DNA of 64,000 bases from Darksidea phi (GCA_030770425.1 JASJFT010000051.1:1-64000), one strand, 5' to 3'; shown: positions 24,388-35,933, numbered from the stretch's first letter. Numbers and translations: made by a program. The notes: generated by a model not told the origin, from the letters alone.

Positions 24388-25980
24388 ATGGCGGACGTCC
24401 AACCAAAAAAACCAGCGCTACTCTCTGACGGTAAACGCATGCGCCTAATTTGGAATACCCGTGACGGTAACGGCGAGCCTTCCCGCCACCTGGTCGAACG
24501 CTCTGCCAACACCCTCAAGGGTCATCCCACCTGGAAACTCTTCACAGATGATATCGAGCTTCCCATCCTCCGGGGTAGCGATAACGAACCGCCCCACTAC
24601 GTCTATCTCGATGACAAGGCGTGCTACACTATCTGGTGCACTAAAGCCTACACCAAAGAGGAGATGCGCGAGTTCTGGCCCTTCGACTTCGACCACATGG
24701 GCAACGTCAAGACTAGCAGAAAGAATCGGGGTCGTCCCGCGTACTCGGATGAGGAAGAGACGACATATGCGAAGACACCTCTGAGAGCCAAGGGTAAATG
24801 GTATGAGTACTTTGGGGCACCCGATGTAGTTACGAAGTACGAGCCGATTCGGCCGAAGGTGAAAAGCAAGATGGAGAAGCTCGTTGAAAAAGAGCATACT
24901 CAAAAGGCCCGCAGAGACGGAGAGGCTAGTGAGCATAGTCAGTATCGTGAATCCCTCGACAGTAGCCAGACGGTGTTCACCACAACCGGCATACCTATCG
25001 ACGATACGGAAGACATCTATCCCTCGCGCCCGCAGCCATCCCGCCCTATGAAATTCCAACGCCCCACGCCTCCCCTTCCCAAATCCTCGTTGCTCCTTGG
25101 TATCAAGCCTCTAAATCTCAGTACTCATCCCATGGTCGACCCTACTTATGGCGACACTCCGGCCTCAAACTTCGGGATCACTCCCCAACCTCTCTCCGGT
25201 GACTTAGAGCACAACTCTAAGCGCGCTAGCTCGGAGGCCGTAATATCTGATAATGAACAGCTTATTCAGCAAGTGCAGCCGAAGCGAAAGTTCATCCAGC
25301 CATTCGAGGTCCGTTCCGCAGAGACCAGCCCCTCTATGTCCTCGTCAAAACGTGTAAAAACTGGACCAGGCAGTCCTATTGGAACGCCCTCGAGAATCTT
25401 CTCGACCAACTTTGGAGGTGACGATGTAAATGGCGATGACGGTGAGTACAACAAACCCCTAGCCACGCGCAGGCTGCGCTCTCAGAACGCCCGACTCGAG
25501 TCTCAGCTCAGCATTAGGCTGGAGGCCGTCGTACAGCTCAAATATGGCAACGAGGCTCTAGTGCGCAGCTGATCTAGTATACATTTACACCCGCTAACAT
25601 CCAAGCAGGCCGGTCACGTCAAGTATGTCACCGACCAGAATCGGTAGCTCCGCGCCATGATCATCCAGCTCCTCACCGCCAACTCAACCCACCAGACCAA
25701 TCTCAGTAGCCGCGTAATAGCCTTCCAGAAAGCCTCCAATGGGTTTCGCGCACTCGGCGATGAGATCAATCGCATGACGGTGACGGCGGCTGCTGAGGTC
25801 GTTCCTACTATGCGGCTGAGTGATGGATTAGGTACTATTCTCGACGGCCCGGGCGAATACATGTATGAACACGGACTTGATGAGGAGTGGAAGGTGTTAC
25901 GGGCTGAGGCAGACAAATTGAACAGGAAGTCGGGCGAAACGCCGCCGAGATCCCAGCAAAGGAACTGGAGCTTTTCCTGA
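24388..25980 (+). CDS. Uncharacterised fungal protein, probably 501 aa
   Basis: ATG 24388 (CACAATGGCGGAC) is preferred over the non-ATG upstream opening of the frame. Exon 1 24388-25560 and exon 2 25648-25980 join in phase if an 87-nt intron GTGCGC..GGTAG (with CTAAC inside) is removed. Without splicing the protein stops at 25572 (394 aa). Residues 1 to about 110 look folded (KRMRLIWNTRDGNGEPSRHL, KAYTKEEMREFWPFDF). The middle is Ser/Pro-rich and probably disordered, with a nuclear-type basic stretch near residue 310. The junction region is heptad-like and could be a coiled coil. No known domain was recognised. Exon 1 is well supported; exon 2 is an inference from phase and open frame. Confidence 0.6.
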
Positions 25981-27076
25981 AAAGTGGGTCAAGCGTTAGG
26001 GATACTCTGAACGGGGTTTGCCTGCTCGATGTTCGATGTCGGACGGGCGTGCGAGGTGTTTCAGGTTTGGCCTTGCCTGTGGGGTCCTGGTTACCTTCTA
26101 ATAATTTTGCGTCTCTTAACTGGTTTTAACCTCTCTTTTAGCGTACCCCTAAAAATGCGTACTAATGGGTTTTCTATATGTACAATCTTTTATCCGCATT
26201 CTCCATATCTAGTGGACTCAAACGTTTCTGTTCTACAAGTTTCCACGTTGCGGTACCTCATGCATCGCCGTTGCGCCTCTCTTCAGCAATTCAACTGGCT
26301 CGGCGGGCCTGACACTAAAACGTCCATCAGCATGCATGTCACCACTATTCTCTTTCTTCAATGTTTTGACCCACCTTCTCCATTTTGCGTTACCGACAAC
26401 CTACTATCAACGTTAAATATCATGGCACAGTTTGAAAAATGATCAGGGACGCTCTGGCGCTATTCTACTTCCAGAGGCAGAACGCAAACACATGTTTGTC
26501 TCCTCTCCACTTTCTCAACTCCACGTCCCGCTCATATCCCAATGTTTCAGTCATCTGTTCGGAGGGGTGCGGCGGTGTGGACACGAAGGGAGAGAAAGAA
26601 TTTGGGTGCTTATACCTCGTCATTCTTAGACCTAACATGCTTTTCAGAGCAGCTCTTTCCGGTTCCATCATCTACCTTTTTCCTGCTGCAGCTCAACGTC
26701 TGCGATCATTGATCACCACCACCACCGTCAATCTACCAACTGGAAAGCCTTTCTCCTCTCCTCACTTCCGCGCCTCAAAAACCCCTCCGCTATGATTGCT
26801 TGGTTTCTGAACCAGCTTCCCCTTTTTATCGTACTTTTCATCTTCCTCATCTCCTCAGCTTCTCACAAACGAACTATATGTATTGATAACGACTTAGTTT
26901 TTAGTACTACGAAAACTAGGGAGGAGGACTGATCACCAGCCCATGAAGGGCTCCAGTGTCGTTTTATAGTCTCCTATCATATGCTACTTCCATAATGGCT
27001 TTTGGCTTCTAACAAAGGGAGTGGGATGTGTGTGAAGAAGAAAGCAAGGAAGACGGGTGGGGCGGAATTTATAGTT
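25981..27076. other. Intergenic, no gene seen
   Basis: Frames at 26029-26442 and 26439-26795 have no motif and the sequence is pyrimidine-rich (CTTCC tracts near 26740-26880), consistent with untranslated or promoter DNA. A few AT-rich words appear just before the transposon. Nothing else is supported. Confidence 0.4.
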
Positions 27077-28422
27077 TACAGGCACATGACAAAAGTCTGG
27101 TTCGCCAAGCACCCCACCAAATGCGACACGTATCAACACCTATACTAAAGCTATTTATACTAAAGCTATTTACAACATGACCCTACAAAGCTCGTTTGGT
27201 ACAGAAATTAGTGTAAATCGTCGCCTGAATGGAGAGCTATCTATCGACGCGCGGAATAGTATTATATCGAAATCTAAGTCTAGCGTAATAATAGTAGAGC
27301 TTATGGCTAAATTTTCGGTTATATCTAAATACGTACACGATACCCTTTATAGATATAATAAAATAGGTAGTAACGCCTTACGCCCTTACTCTAGTAGGCA
27401 TTCTATACTTACGAAGAGGGAGAAGAGAATACTATTTATACTATACTCGAAAAATCCTAAAGATTTTATAAATAGCTTATCGAGGAAGCCTATCTAGAGA
27501 AGGATTACTTCCGCCGTACAGCTTATAGAGCCTTAAAAAATAAGGGTCTTACTAACTTTAGAGTAGCTAGAAGGTCTAAAATCGATAGGGTTACTACTTA
27601 GAAATATCTAGAGTTCTACCGTATATATAGGAATATCGATTAGCGCTAGATAACTATTCGTTCTCTAATAAGTACTTAGTTTAGAAGGGTATAGTACTAA
27701 ATACTAAGTAGGTTTTTCGATACCTATAGGAGAAATAGAATTATTCTATAACTATAGAGTAGAGTACTAGCCGGCTATCTTAGTAGATAGTATAGGCTTC
27801 TATATAGATCGATTCTAGAAGGTATATTTAGAGATCTCTACTTATTATTATAGAGAGGGACCTTAACGCTCTACGCGGAGGTTATTTAGTAAATAGTTAT
27901 TATAGCGCCCTCGAGGAAGGCCTTCTATCTAGTTATTAGATAGGAGAGCGCTTTATATAGGATAACGGTTATATCTATACTACGCGTAGTATAATAGAGT
28001 TTCTAGAGAATTACGGGATTTAGACTATCGATTTCCTCCCCTATTTACTAGACCTTAATCCTATTAAATACCTCTAGTAGGTACTTAAATAGCTACTTTA
28101 GAAGTACTACCCTTATCTATTAACTCGTAGCCGTAGCTAGGAGGAGTAGGATTAGTTCTATAAGGCCTTAAAGGACTATTAGCGTAGGATCCCTATAAAA
28201 TAGATTCGTACCCTTATTTTGAGTATACCGCGTCGAATTCGAGCTATACGGGCTGTACGTGGCTATTAGACGAAATATTAAGTAGCTATTACCCCGAAAA
28301 ATACTAAAAAGCCATGTATTTACTATATAAATCACTATTGTGGGGGGTTGTTGATGGGGGCAGATCAGCTGCCGAATTCGGGAAAACTCCTTGGCGAACC
28401 AGACTTTTGGCCTAGTACTGTA
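27077..28422 (+). mobile_element. RIP-degraded Tc1/mariner-type DNA transposon with TA target duplication
   Basis: Ends are imperfect inverted repeats. The left starts CAGG at 27079 and the right, read inward on the other strand, starts CAGT at 28420; both contain the identical 20-bp block CAAAAGTCTGGTTCGCCAAG (27090-27109 and 28409-28390). TA dinucleotides lie exactly outside (27077-27078 and 28421-28422), the hallmark Tc1/mariner target duplication. The element is about 1342 bp, the usual size. The interior is AT-rich and full of TAG/TAA on the transposase strand, while the termini remain near normal composition. It is non-autonomous now. Confidence 0.9.
27177..28090 (+). pseudogene. Tc1/mariner transposase remnant
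   Basis: Within the transposon, the plus strand opens with a helix-turn-helix-like N-terminus (ELSIDARNSIISKSKSS). Later, in one frame, it shows the catalytic-core tail with DNG...TTRSIIEFLENYGI and FLPYLLDLNPIKYL (about 27960-28080), the counterpart of the DN and SPDLNPIE motifs of Tc1 transposases. Many former Gln/Trp codons are TAA/TAG, as expected from C-to-T and G-to-A RIP changes. No protein can be made. Confidence 0.88.
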
Positions 28423-28586
28423 TCTCCTACTACGTTGATTTCGAATGGCTAGTGTTGTCTTGCTACAGTGTAGGAGCTTGTATGTGGTTCCCGGCAGGAT
28501 ACCGCTTCTTTAGGGGTTGAGCCCATTAACGGTTCCTCAAGACTTGATGGCTCCTGAGACGGTTCAGGAATGGGCGTGGGCTGAGA

Positions 28587-31374
28587 CTAAGATTCGTCTT
28601 CTTCAACTTCGTATTCCATGTCACTTGGATCTCCAGATTTCGGAAGATCGTTGTTCATGCTGCTACTAATCTCCTCTTCTGTTGGAAAGTTGTAGCGACG
28701 CTCTGAAATATCTCGATGGTTCTCTTTGAAGTGTTGCTCTAGCAAGATCTTGCCAGACCGTGAGCGTCGCACACCGCATGTGTCATTGTTGGCGTTGTCG
28801 GCATCGGTATTCTCTTCCGAGGCTCCGTCTTCGTCCTCGTCCTCATTGTAGTTGGAAGGCACGGCATGCTCGATGTTGTTTGGAAGACCATTGCGATGTA
28901 GAGTTTGGGTGACCGCATTATCTTGGGCGACAGATGTGAGAAGATGCTGGTTGATGGCTTCATTAGGATAGGCTTGCTGCACAACGCGGAGAACACAGTC
29001 GTCGAGATGCTCGTAGAACTCTTGCGCGTTGGCAAAGGTTACTGAACAAGTAGAGCAAATGCTAGCCATAGATTGGGAGCCAATATATATCTTGCGGCCT
29101 GCAGGAGACTCCTTATGGCTGTTGGGAGGGTTCTGCTCGATGCCATGGATAGAGGTAAGATGCCTCTTGAAGACGTCGACGCGGTTGAACGACTTCTCGG
29201 CCGCCGAGCTAGATCTGGGACAGAAACCGCACACCATGGTGTCTTTGTAGTGCATCAGGGTGTGGCGGTTCCTATCATACTTGCGTGAAAAGCCCTTGAG
29301 GTGGTATTCGCACGTGGCAATGGGGCACTTCTCCGGTCGCTCGTTCTGATGGGTAAGCATGTGTGCCTTCAAGTCCTTGAAGACACGACCACACTCGGGA
29401 AGGGGGCAGAGGCCTTTCTCACGGGTCTCGTCGTCAATCTCGTAGCTGATTTCGCTCTTGCGGCTTGTGCCAGAATGTTGTACGTGCAGGGAGGCATCAG
29501 ACCGCCGCCTTGTGTAGATGGGATCTTTCTGGAATTGTTGAATGTCGAGATAGGTGGAAATGATATCTCTTTTAGAGTCTTCCTCATACTGCGTTCGGAG
29601 CCATTGCGAGGCTCGCTCTGGTTCATCCAACGTCCTAAGATCCTTGGATGTTGAATCATCCGGCCTTTTACGCGACTTAGCACCAAAGTCTTGCATGAGC
29701 ATCGCGGCTGCTTCCAAAGCAACCTCGTCGTCATAGTTAGCGCTGCTACCGTAGTTACTATTATTGAGCGTCCCGAAAGTTTCATGAGTTCGATCGGTGA
29801 TAGATTCGAAGTTGTTATTGGAGTTCTCATTGGTGCTGACGGGGATCTTGGGACTTCCTATCAGATTCCTCAACCTGGAAACGTCTGAATCGAGCTCTTC
29901 GTCATCAGATAGATTTTTCTCCATCTGACTCCCAAATCTACTCGGTGTATCAGTCGCGGATTCATCATCAGAATCCACACCCGAAGGTAATATCGCAAGA
30001 GCAATCTCCTCCATATGACGCGCAAGATGTAACAATAGAGCATCACGATCGCCGGTGGTATATTCGAGACAGAGAGGGCATGTTACTTCGGAGATTGCCA
30101 CGTCCATACCATGACGCTCTTCAAGATGCCTCATCATCGCGTCTCGATCTTCAAAGAAAACATCGACGACAGAACACTCTGTGAAGATACAGGCATAAGC
30201 CAAGATATCGTCGAAGATGTGCTTTCTATAAATTAATCCGTCAGCTATATCCCACGCATATCGCTGCACAGATAGGATAACTCACTTCCAAGCTTTGGTT
30301 CTCCGATAAACCACTGTCCTGTTGCATATTGCACAAGTAAAAGGGTCGCCTGACCGTGCTTGAGGGGGTAAGGGCGAGAGCCGTCTGTGACTTGCCTCCG
30401 CCCTGCTAGATATTATAGAAGGCGCGTGGATGGATTGAGCATCAGAAATAATTTCTACTATGTTCAAACCAGCCTCTGATTGTGCTGGGACAGAGGTTCC
30501 CAGTCCCGAGTCATGAAAGATAGTCTTGGCCTTCTCCATGGCTATCACCCCTAGCTCTTGATCGACAGCTTCGTGCTGGAGACGAATCATGTGATTGTAT
30601 CTTTCCCAATTTAGCTTGCCCAGATGATTTACTACCGTTCGCTCGGCTAGGGGAAATCTTTCTGCAACACTATTGATGTAGACTTGTTCCGGCAAATGCT
30701 CATCAATGTTTCCAATGGCTCGAGGCTCCTCGTTATCGAAATTTTCCGGGGCTGGAGACTCAAGGCTAGGACCCAACATAACGAGCGTATCAACCTTCAT
30801 ACGCAAAGTCCGACATAGTGTTTCTTCATCCTGCTCCACTTGGGAGGCGGTATGTTGTGATTGACCAAGGATGTGCATGGCTTGTTCTAGAGAAACGACA
30901 ATACTTGTCGAGTCCAAGACGTCTTTCTGTTGATCTTTGCTACTAAGTAAGTGGGCAGATGCTATACGAGCTCAGTAACGACACGGGTAATGACTTTTGT
31001 ATCAGAGACATACCAAAGACGATAAATTGTCCGATAGACACAAGAACCAGCAGGCAAGTATCGCGCAGCTCGTAAGAATCTTGCAGCACCTTATCAAGCT
31101 CGCCTCTTGACACACCAAGGTCAGTTCCCCAAAAGAACAATGCCGCAGAACTGGTTTCTAATGATTGGTACTGCTCTGATATGTTCGGTCGTGTTTTCAT
31201 GTCGATAAGTATAAGACCCAGGAGCTCTACAATAGAGTTGAATAGTAGCCCTATTGGGCCCGTTCCTATTCCTTCATCTTTTCGCACAATAGTGGCGGCC
31301 TGCTGCCAACGCTCGATGTCCACACCAGCATCCTCGACAGGGGAAGCCTCGCGACTAGGTTTGATGGAAGCCAT
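28587..31374 (-). CDS. C2H2 zinc-finger protein, fungal type (891 aa)
   Basis: Exons 31374-31014, 30961-30286, 30225-28587; introns of 52 and 60 nt (GTATGT..ATAG, GTGAGT..ATAG); 2676 nt in phase. The ATG at 31374 (MASIKPSREASP) is chosen because the seven codons before it begin with a non-ATG. Residues about 35-125 form a helical module (FFWGTDLGVSRGELDKVLQD) common at the N-terminus of Pezizomycotina C2H2 proteins. A Cys-x2-Cys pair (FTCAICNRTVVYRR) ends exon 2. Exon 3 carries CPLCLEY..LHLARH, CPLPECGRVFKDLKAHMLTH, CPIATCEYHLKGFSRKYDRN, CGFCPRS..FKRHLTSIHG and CSTCSVTFANAQEFYEHLDD. The tail is acidic. It is likely a nuclear regulator, but the N-terminal module also suggests a signalling scaffold; the target is unknown. 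Head-to-head with the gene at 31617. Confidence 0.85.
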
Positions 31375-31616
31375 ATCGTGAACAAATCTCTCCAAACCTC
31401 AACTTCAGCGCGGGCTTGAAATCTTTTGCGTGTTCTCTCGCGTCGTGTGCTTGTTGAGTGATATGTTGATGCAGCTGAGTATACGATACGATCAGGCTGA
31501 GCCTTGGAGGGGTAGTGATGCATGCCTGTCGCTTTGTAATCAAAGTCTGCGCCTCATTTTTGGAGTTATCCCCGATCTTTCAGCCTGGTCCTCTCTCAAA
31601 ATCAAACCCCAACATC
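31375..31616. promoter_or_regulatory. Short shared bidirectional promoter
   Basis: Only 242 bp separate the ATG of the minus-strand C2H2 gene (31374) from the ATG of the plus-strand DUF7580-like gene (31617). The two must share or interleave promoter elements, which suggests co-expression. No TATA box was identified with confidence. Confidence 0.55.
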
Positions 31617-33524
31617 ATGTCCGGTATCGAGATCGCAGGCCTGGCCTTCGGCATCGTTCCCATCGTCGTGGAAATATTGAAGACTTACAGTACAGCCAAA
31701 CGCAGGCTAGTGACTTTCTCACGACATACCGAGGTTGCAAACGACATCCTTCTACGATTCCAAGTCGCGGCAGCGAATTTCAACAATGATTGCCGTCTTC
31801 TACTCCAGGCAGTGGTATCTCAGCCTGGCGAGGTTTCGGAGATGATTAGGGACCCCAAGCACAAAGGATGGCAGGAACAAGGAAAGGACATCGAAGAACG
31901 ACTGCGAAACCTGATGCAACAAGACTATGATCTATGCCAGAACATCGCCACTCGTTTACGTAACATTCTGCGCGAAACACAAGAGAGCCTGGCCAAGCTT
32001 GAAGGCGGGCTGGAGAACTCGAAACAATCGCATCACGAATTGAAGCAGAAAATCTGGCACGCTTTCAACGTATCGCGGAAAGAGAACGAGTACATTCGAC
32101 AGCTCGATTCCTTAGACAAATGGAATAAAATGCTGAGCAAACTGCGGAAACAGAGGGGTGAGATCCAGAAACCTCGCACTGTTTCTTCATCCTGCATCAT
32201 TCGAAAAGCGCTACCAAAGAGCTACCAGCAGATTCGCGCCGCCTCGCAACAATTGGGGGAATCGCTACACGAGTCATGGTCCTGTACAAACATCTCGCAC
32301 AGCGGACATCAAGCGAAATTATCACTTGAGGCACGAAATGTCAGTGAGGATGTTCAGCTCGACATTGTCGTCGCGTGTCAAACAAAACCAAGTGAAACAA
32401 ATCGAAATATGTAGGATCATTCCGTGTCTGCTTCACTGCAATGCATATACTAACAGCATCTACAATCAAGGCCTCCGCTAGATAAACCGATTTGGTTGCA
32501 AATTCGATCGATCATCTCACTAGCAACACCAAAGGCGCCGACGTTGCCTCCTCCGATGTTCGTGGATACTTTGCGCGATTCATTCAAAGACAGAGTTGCC
32601 CAAGCCTCAGCCAAAGCTAAACCGAAAAAGTCAGCTGCGAAAAAGAGGGTACGATTTGATAACCCTGGAGATGATGGCGGAAGTGTTCAAAGGCCGAATT
32701 TGGGGAGCACGGGAATAACGAATTCCCAATCTTTTGTTATGCTCGATCTGAAGACAACGAAGAGCGTGTGCTGTCATGTGAGCAGGGTACGCTCTTCAAC
32801 GTCTTCTTGTCAAGATGGGTGTGTAGGCTACCTCGAAGTTTCGAGGGCTATGCCAGTCACGCGCTTCATCTTCTACGATGCGAGCAAGCTTGCGGCCAAA
32901 GAAGCAGACTCATTGTCCACCCCTCAAGAAGCGGCTCCCATCAACAGCCTCGTCAGACGTTTGCATGCTTTGCAACAAATCACTTTGGCACATAAATTAG
33001 CTGAGGCCGTTTTACACCACCATTCCACTCCGTGGTTACCACAAGCCTGGACCCTACAGGACATAGGTTATTTTACAAACTCAACGCAGTCCACTGCGAA
33101 TGACATATCCGACGCGCTGGATAGCCTGCATATCAATAATCGATTTCCGGATCAAGAATCTCTCGATCCGGAGACAAAGCAAGAAGTTCTCAATTGGAAG
33201 CACACTTACGGCATTCGGAATCTTACACTGGCCAAACTCGGAGTTGCATTGCTAGAGATCTGTGCTCAAGAAAACATTACTGCGCCCGGTTTATCTCAGA
33301 CTCCTCACGAGATCATCGAGGCGAGAAAGTTGCTTGACGAGAAACATTACTCGATTATGACTTTGGGCCCCCGATATCTCGAGCTCGTGCGAAAGTGTAT
33401 TCACTGTGACTTTTCTTGTGATGATGATTTGAATAGTGAAGCACTGCAAAGCGCGGTGTACACCGAGGTAGTGTGTGCTTTACAGGACATGAAAACTCGA
33501 TGGGAGAATGTTTCCAGTATTTGA
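31617..33524 (+). CDS. DUF7580-like fungal protein (615 aa)
   Basis: Exon 1 31617-32410, intron 32411-32470 (GTAGGA, perfect ACTAAC branch, CAAG), exon 2 32471-33524; 1848 nt in phase. The start MSGIEIAGLAFGIVPIVVE at ATG 31617 gives a hydrophobic N-terminal helix typical of fungal HeLo-like/DUF7580 proteins. The frame upstream has only non-ATG codons. Residues about 30-230 are helical and charged (LRNLMQQDYDLCQNIATRLR). A Lys-rich segment (AKPKKSAAKKRVRFD) is followed by a conserved C-terminal domain, including APINSLVRRLHAL, TPWLPQAWTLQDIGYF, TLAKLGVALLEIC and HYSIMTLGPRYLELVRKCI. The latter resembles a degenerate kinase-like C-lobe without catalytic residues. The biochemical role is undefined; the N-terminal resemblance to membrane-active HeLo-type domains is suggestive only. 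Confidence 0.78.
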
Positions 33525-33889
33525 AATCTCTCCACCCGCGGATGTCGCGCTGTTACCAGTACGACTGACAGCCGTGTTCGGCGGGTAGGAGGATGGGTTC
33601 GAGGAAGGTGCCGGGGAGATATTGCTATCACTGGCCATTGTAGAGTCGTTAGTAAGTTGAGATATGAGCGGGTTCGTAGCGTTCATCTGTTAATAAGCTG
33701 CGCAGCTTAAAGCAGCCTTTATATATAATTCTGGTTCTACTTAAGCTTACGTAATTTATATACCGAATCTCGAGTATCGCGAAAACGCTCCGCTTCTTCT
33801 ATTAGGTTATAACCCCTATCCATCGTATCTAGATATTATATAGTAGAACAACTTATATCTATTATTATATAATAAAGCTATAGTTATCT
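33525..33889. other. Intergenic, becoming AT-rich and repeat-like
   Basis: From about 33690 the sequence turns AT-rich with TATATAAT-type words and stop codons in every frame, marking entry into repeat DNA. No gene is seen. Confidence 0.4.
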
Positions 33890-33964
33890 CCTCCCCTAGG
33901 AGCTTGGGCTACTACCCGGCGTGACGTTACGTTGGCTCCTAGGCTTGCTGTATTTTTCGTAATA
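33890..33964 (-). repeat. LTR-like block, second copy in inverted orientation
   Basis: The reverse complement matches 1210-1283 nearly base for base (shared words GGAGCCAACGT, ACGTCACGCCGGGTAGT, GCCCAAGCTCCT). Almost all differences are transitions that raise AT content here, as RIP would. Surrounding AT-rich sequence (33700-34100) is probably the rest of the same family but is too eroded to type. Confidence 0.65.
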
Positions 33965-34109
33965 AGTCGCTATCTAGTATAAGGAAAACGGGAGTATTAT
34001 ATATAATATAACTTACTAGATATTATAGTCTAATTAATATATTCTACTAAGCGTTAGTATAGACGCTATTATATTATTGGTTAGAAGTTACTAGATATTA
34101 CCACGTTAT

Positions 34110-34185
34110 ATCAAGGTTTAGACCCGGTCACGTGCATGCTTAGTTAGTGCGAGGGCGCTAGCTCTACACCACTAGGCCGACCAAC
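34110..34185 (-). other. tRNA-like sequence, probably a SINE head or tRNA pseudogene
   Basis: On the minus strand GGCCTAGTGGTGTAGAGC (34179-34162) resembles a tRNA A box. About 40 nt further GGTCTAAACC (34124-34115) resembles the B box GGTTCRANNCC. The spacing fits RNA polymerase III internal promoters, and the intervening TAAGCATGC recalls the anticodon arm of tRNA-Ala. Acceptor and D stems do not fold cleanly and the anticodon arm is over-long, so it is not called as a functional tRNA gene. Confidence 0.45.
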
Positions 34186-34278
34186 GAACCGGCAAAAGGA
34201 TACGTACTTAGTATCGGAATCGATACTAGGGGTAGTGTAGAATAATAGATATACTAATACGAAGGTATGTGGGGTAGG

Positions 34279-34305
34279 CTCGCTTAGCCCACCAGGCTAA
34301 GCGAG
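34279..34305. repeat. Perfect 11-bp hairpin
   Basis: CTCGCTTAGCC (34279-34289) and its exact complement GGCTAAGCGAG (34295-34305) enclose a 5-nt loop CACCA. No T-run follows, so it is not an obvious terminator. It lies in the repeat-rich gap next to the tRNA-like unit and may be part of the same short element. Confidence 0.7.
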
Positions 34306-34500
34306 GCGCACAACCAATATCGGCGTGACAGTTAGACCTTGTAATAACGTTACGCGCTTCCATGGCCTATTCTCGGCTCCTTGAGCAACCTTCTTCGTCA
34401 ATACCAACCATGTTAGCTGCATTATACCTCTGCGAATAAACTTTTCAGAGGAGCCTTTGAAAAATTCTATACCACGCCTGCATTTTGCCCCGCTTTTATA

Positions 34501-35933
34501 ATGCCTATGTGGACATGTGACTTTAGCGGTTGCTCAGAACCTGCAGTCCGCACCGGTGACTGCATCCTCTGTAATCGTCATCTTTGCTCCTCTCATCTCG
34601 GTACTCCTTCTCATCAATGCCCTCCCTGGAAAGTCTGTCGTCCACTTCTACTATTATACTGTTAATATATCTAATGCCATGGCAGGATGCGGAACGCTAC
34701 GATCCCGCTGCCCGGAAAGCAGAGGAAAAAGAGTTGGAAACCCTATTCAGAAAAGTCAATAGAAAAGCTCTTTCCGCACGTGCGAGTGACTTACGGGGTG
34801 GCATGCATTGTGCTATCCCTGCACTTCAGCATGATAGAACTAGACGAAGCTCTATTATGGGTGGTATGAATTATCACATCGAAATTGTATTCGAGGATGG
34901 GGTTGTTTGGTTGGCGCGGATTCGCCGTTTTAATGCTACGTCTCCTCCTTCCCCTTTACGAGACTACATTTTCCAGAGCGAATTTGCCACGATGAAGTTT
35001 CTCGAGAAAACAGCGGTACCGACTCCGAAGGTATTTGACTTTGCTCTGGAAAGCCATGACAATTCAGTTGGCGTTGGCTATATGCTAGTTGAGAAGATGG
35101 CAGGTACATCGCTGCGATGGTCGATTGCTTCCCCGGAGCAAAGAAGAAGAGTTGTGGAGCAGCTGGCGGACATCTTCATCGAACTTCGGAGGCATCCATT
35201 CGACAAAATGGGATGTCTTGATACTTCTGGTTCTTGTCATATTGGGCCATTTGCTCGCGAGTCCCTAACGGATTTTGATGGCTCCCGAATGTCGCCCCTC
35301 GGCCCATACTCCACACTCCAGGAATATCATACTTCTTCGATCTGGCTCATATTGGACCTTATCATACGAGATGAGATGTACTCTCAAAATCCTATCGATG
35401 CATATCTTGTTCATCGGTTTCTCCTCGACCTTGTTCCTTCAGTCCTTTCTTTCCAAGGCGAAGCTGGTCATCAATTCTTTCTGAAGCATGCCGATGATAA
35501 GGGTGACCACATCCTCGTTGACAAGGACTACAATATTACCGCTATTATCGACTGGGAATGGGCTTATACTGCCCCGGAAGCGATTGCTTTCAATTCGCCC
35601 ATAGGACTCCTTCCAGTAAACGAGTTCTACGACGGCCTTAACGCATTGGGAGAAGAGGAGAAGCTGCTAGCTACGACATTTGAAAAGAAAGACGAACTAG
35701 GCCTAGCGCAAGCTGTGAGAAACGGGCGATTACAGCATCGGTTTGCGTTCTGTTGCGGATATGACCTTTCTGATTGGGAAGGATTCCTTGGCCTTTTTAA
35801 AGGGTTAAGGGAAGCAGTTAGCTTTGACCAGGGACTGGAATGGGAGGAATGGAAACAAATCGCATTGGAGCGCTATCGGGGTGATGGTGGATTAACCTTT
35901 TTACTATCCAAAACGCAACGAATCAATCAGTAA
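34501..35933 (+). CDS. APH-type kinase with N-terminal zinc finger (459 aa)
   Basis: Exon 1 34501-34632, intron 34633-34685 (GTCTGT..GGCAG, TCTAATG branch), exon 2 34686-35933; 1380 nt in phase. The first 44 residues form an AN1/B-box-like finger with C6, C11, C21, C24, H27, C29, H32, H38 and C40. The rest is an aminoglycoside/choline-kinase-like (APH) fold. It has WLARIRRF carrying the N-lobe strand, YMLVEKMAGTSL as hinge, a degenerate catalytic loop LKHADDKGDHILVD (D retained, the usual downstream Asn replaced), and the metal-binding segment ITAIIDWEWA. An alternative start at ATG 34674 would drop the finger. Fungal APH-family proteins are numerous and mostly of unknown substrate; some act on small molecules. 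Confidence is high for the fold and moderate for activity. Confidence 0.82.

Noticed and set aside
25981..26900. Frames at 26029-26442 and 26439-26795 as small secreted proteins
   Set aside because: No ATG-initiated signal peptide followed by a Cys-rich body; composition fits untranslated DNA.
34110..34185. Functional tRNA gene
   Set aside because: A and B boxes exist, but stems do not fold cleanly and the anticodon arm is over-long; kept as tRNA-like only.
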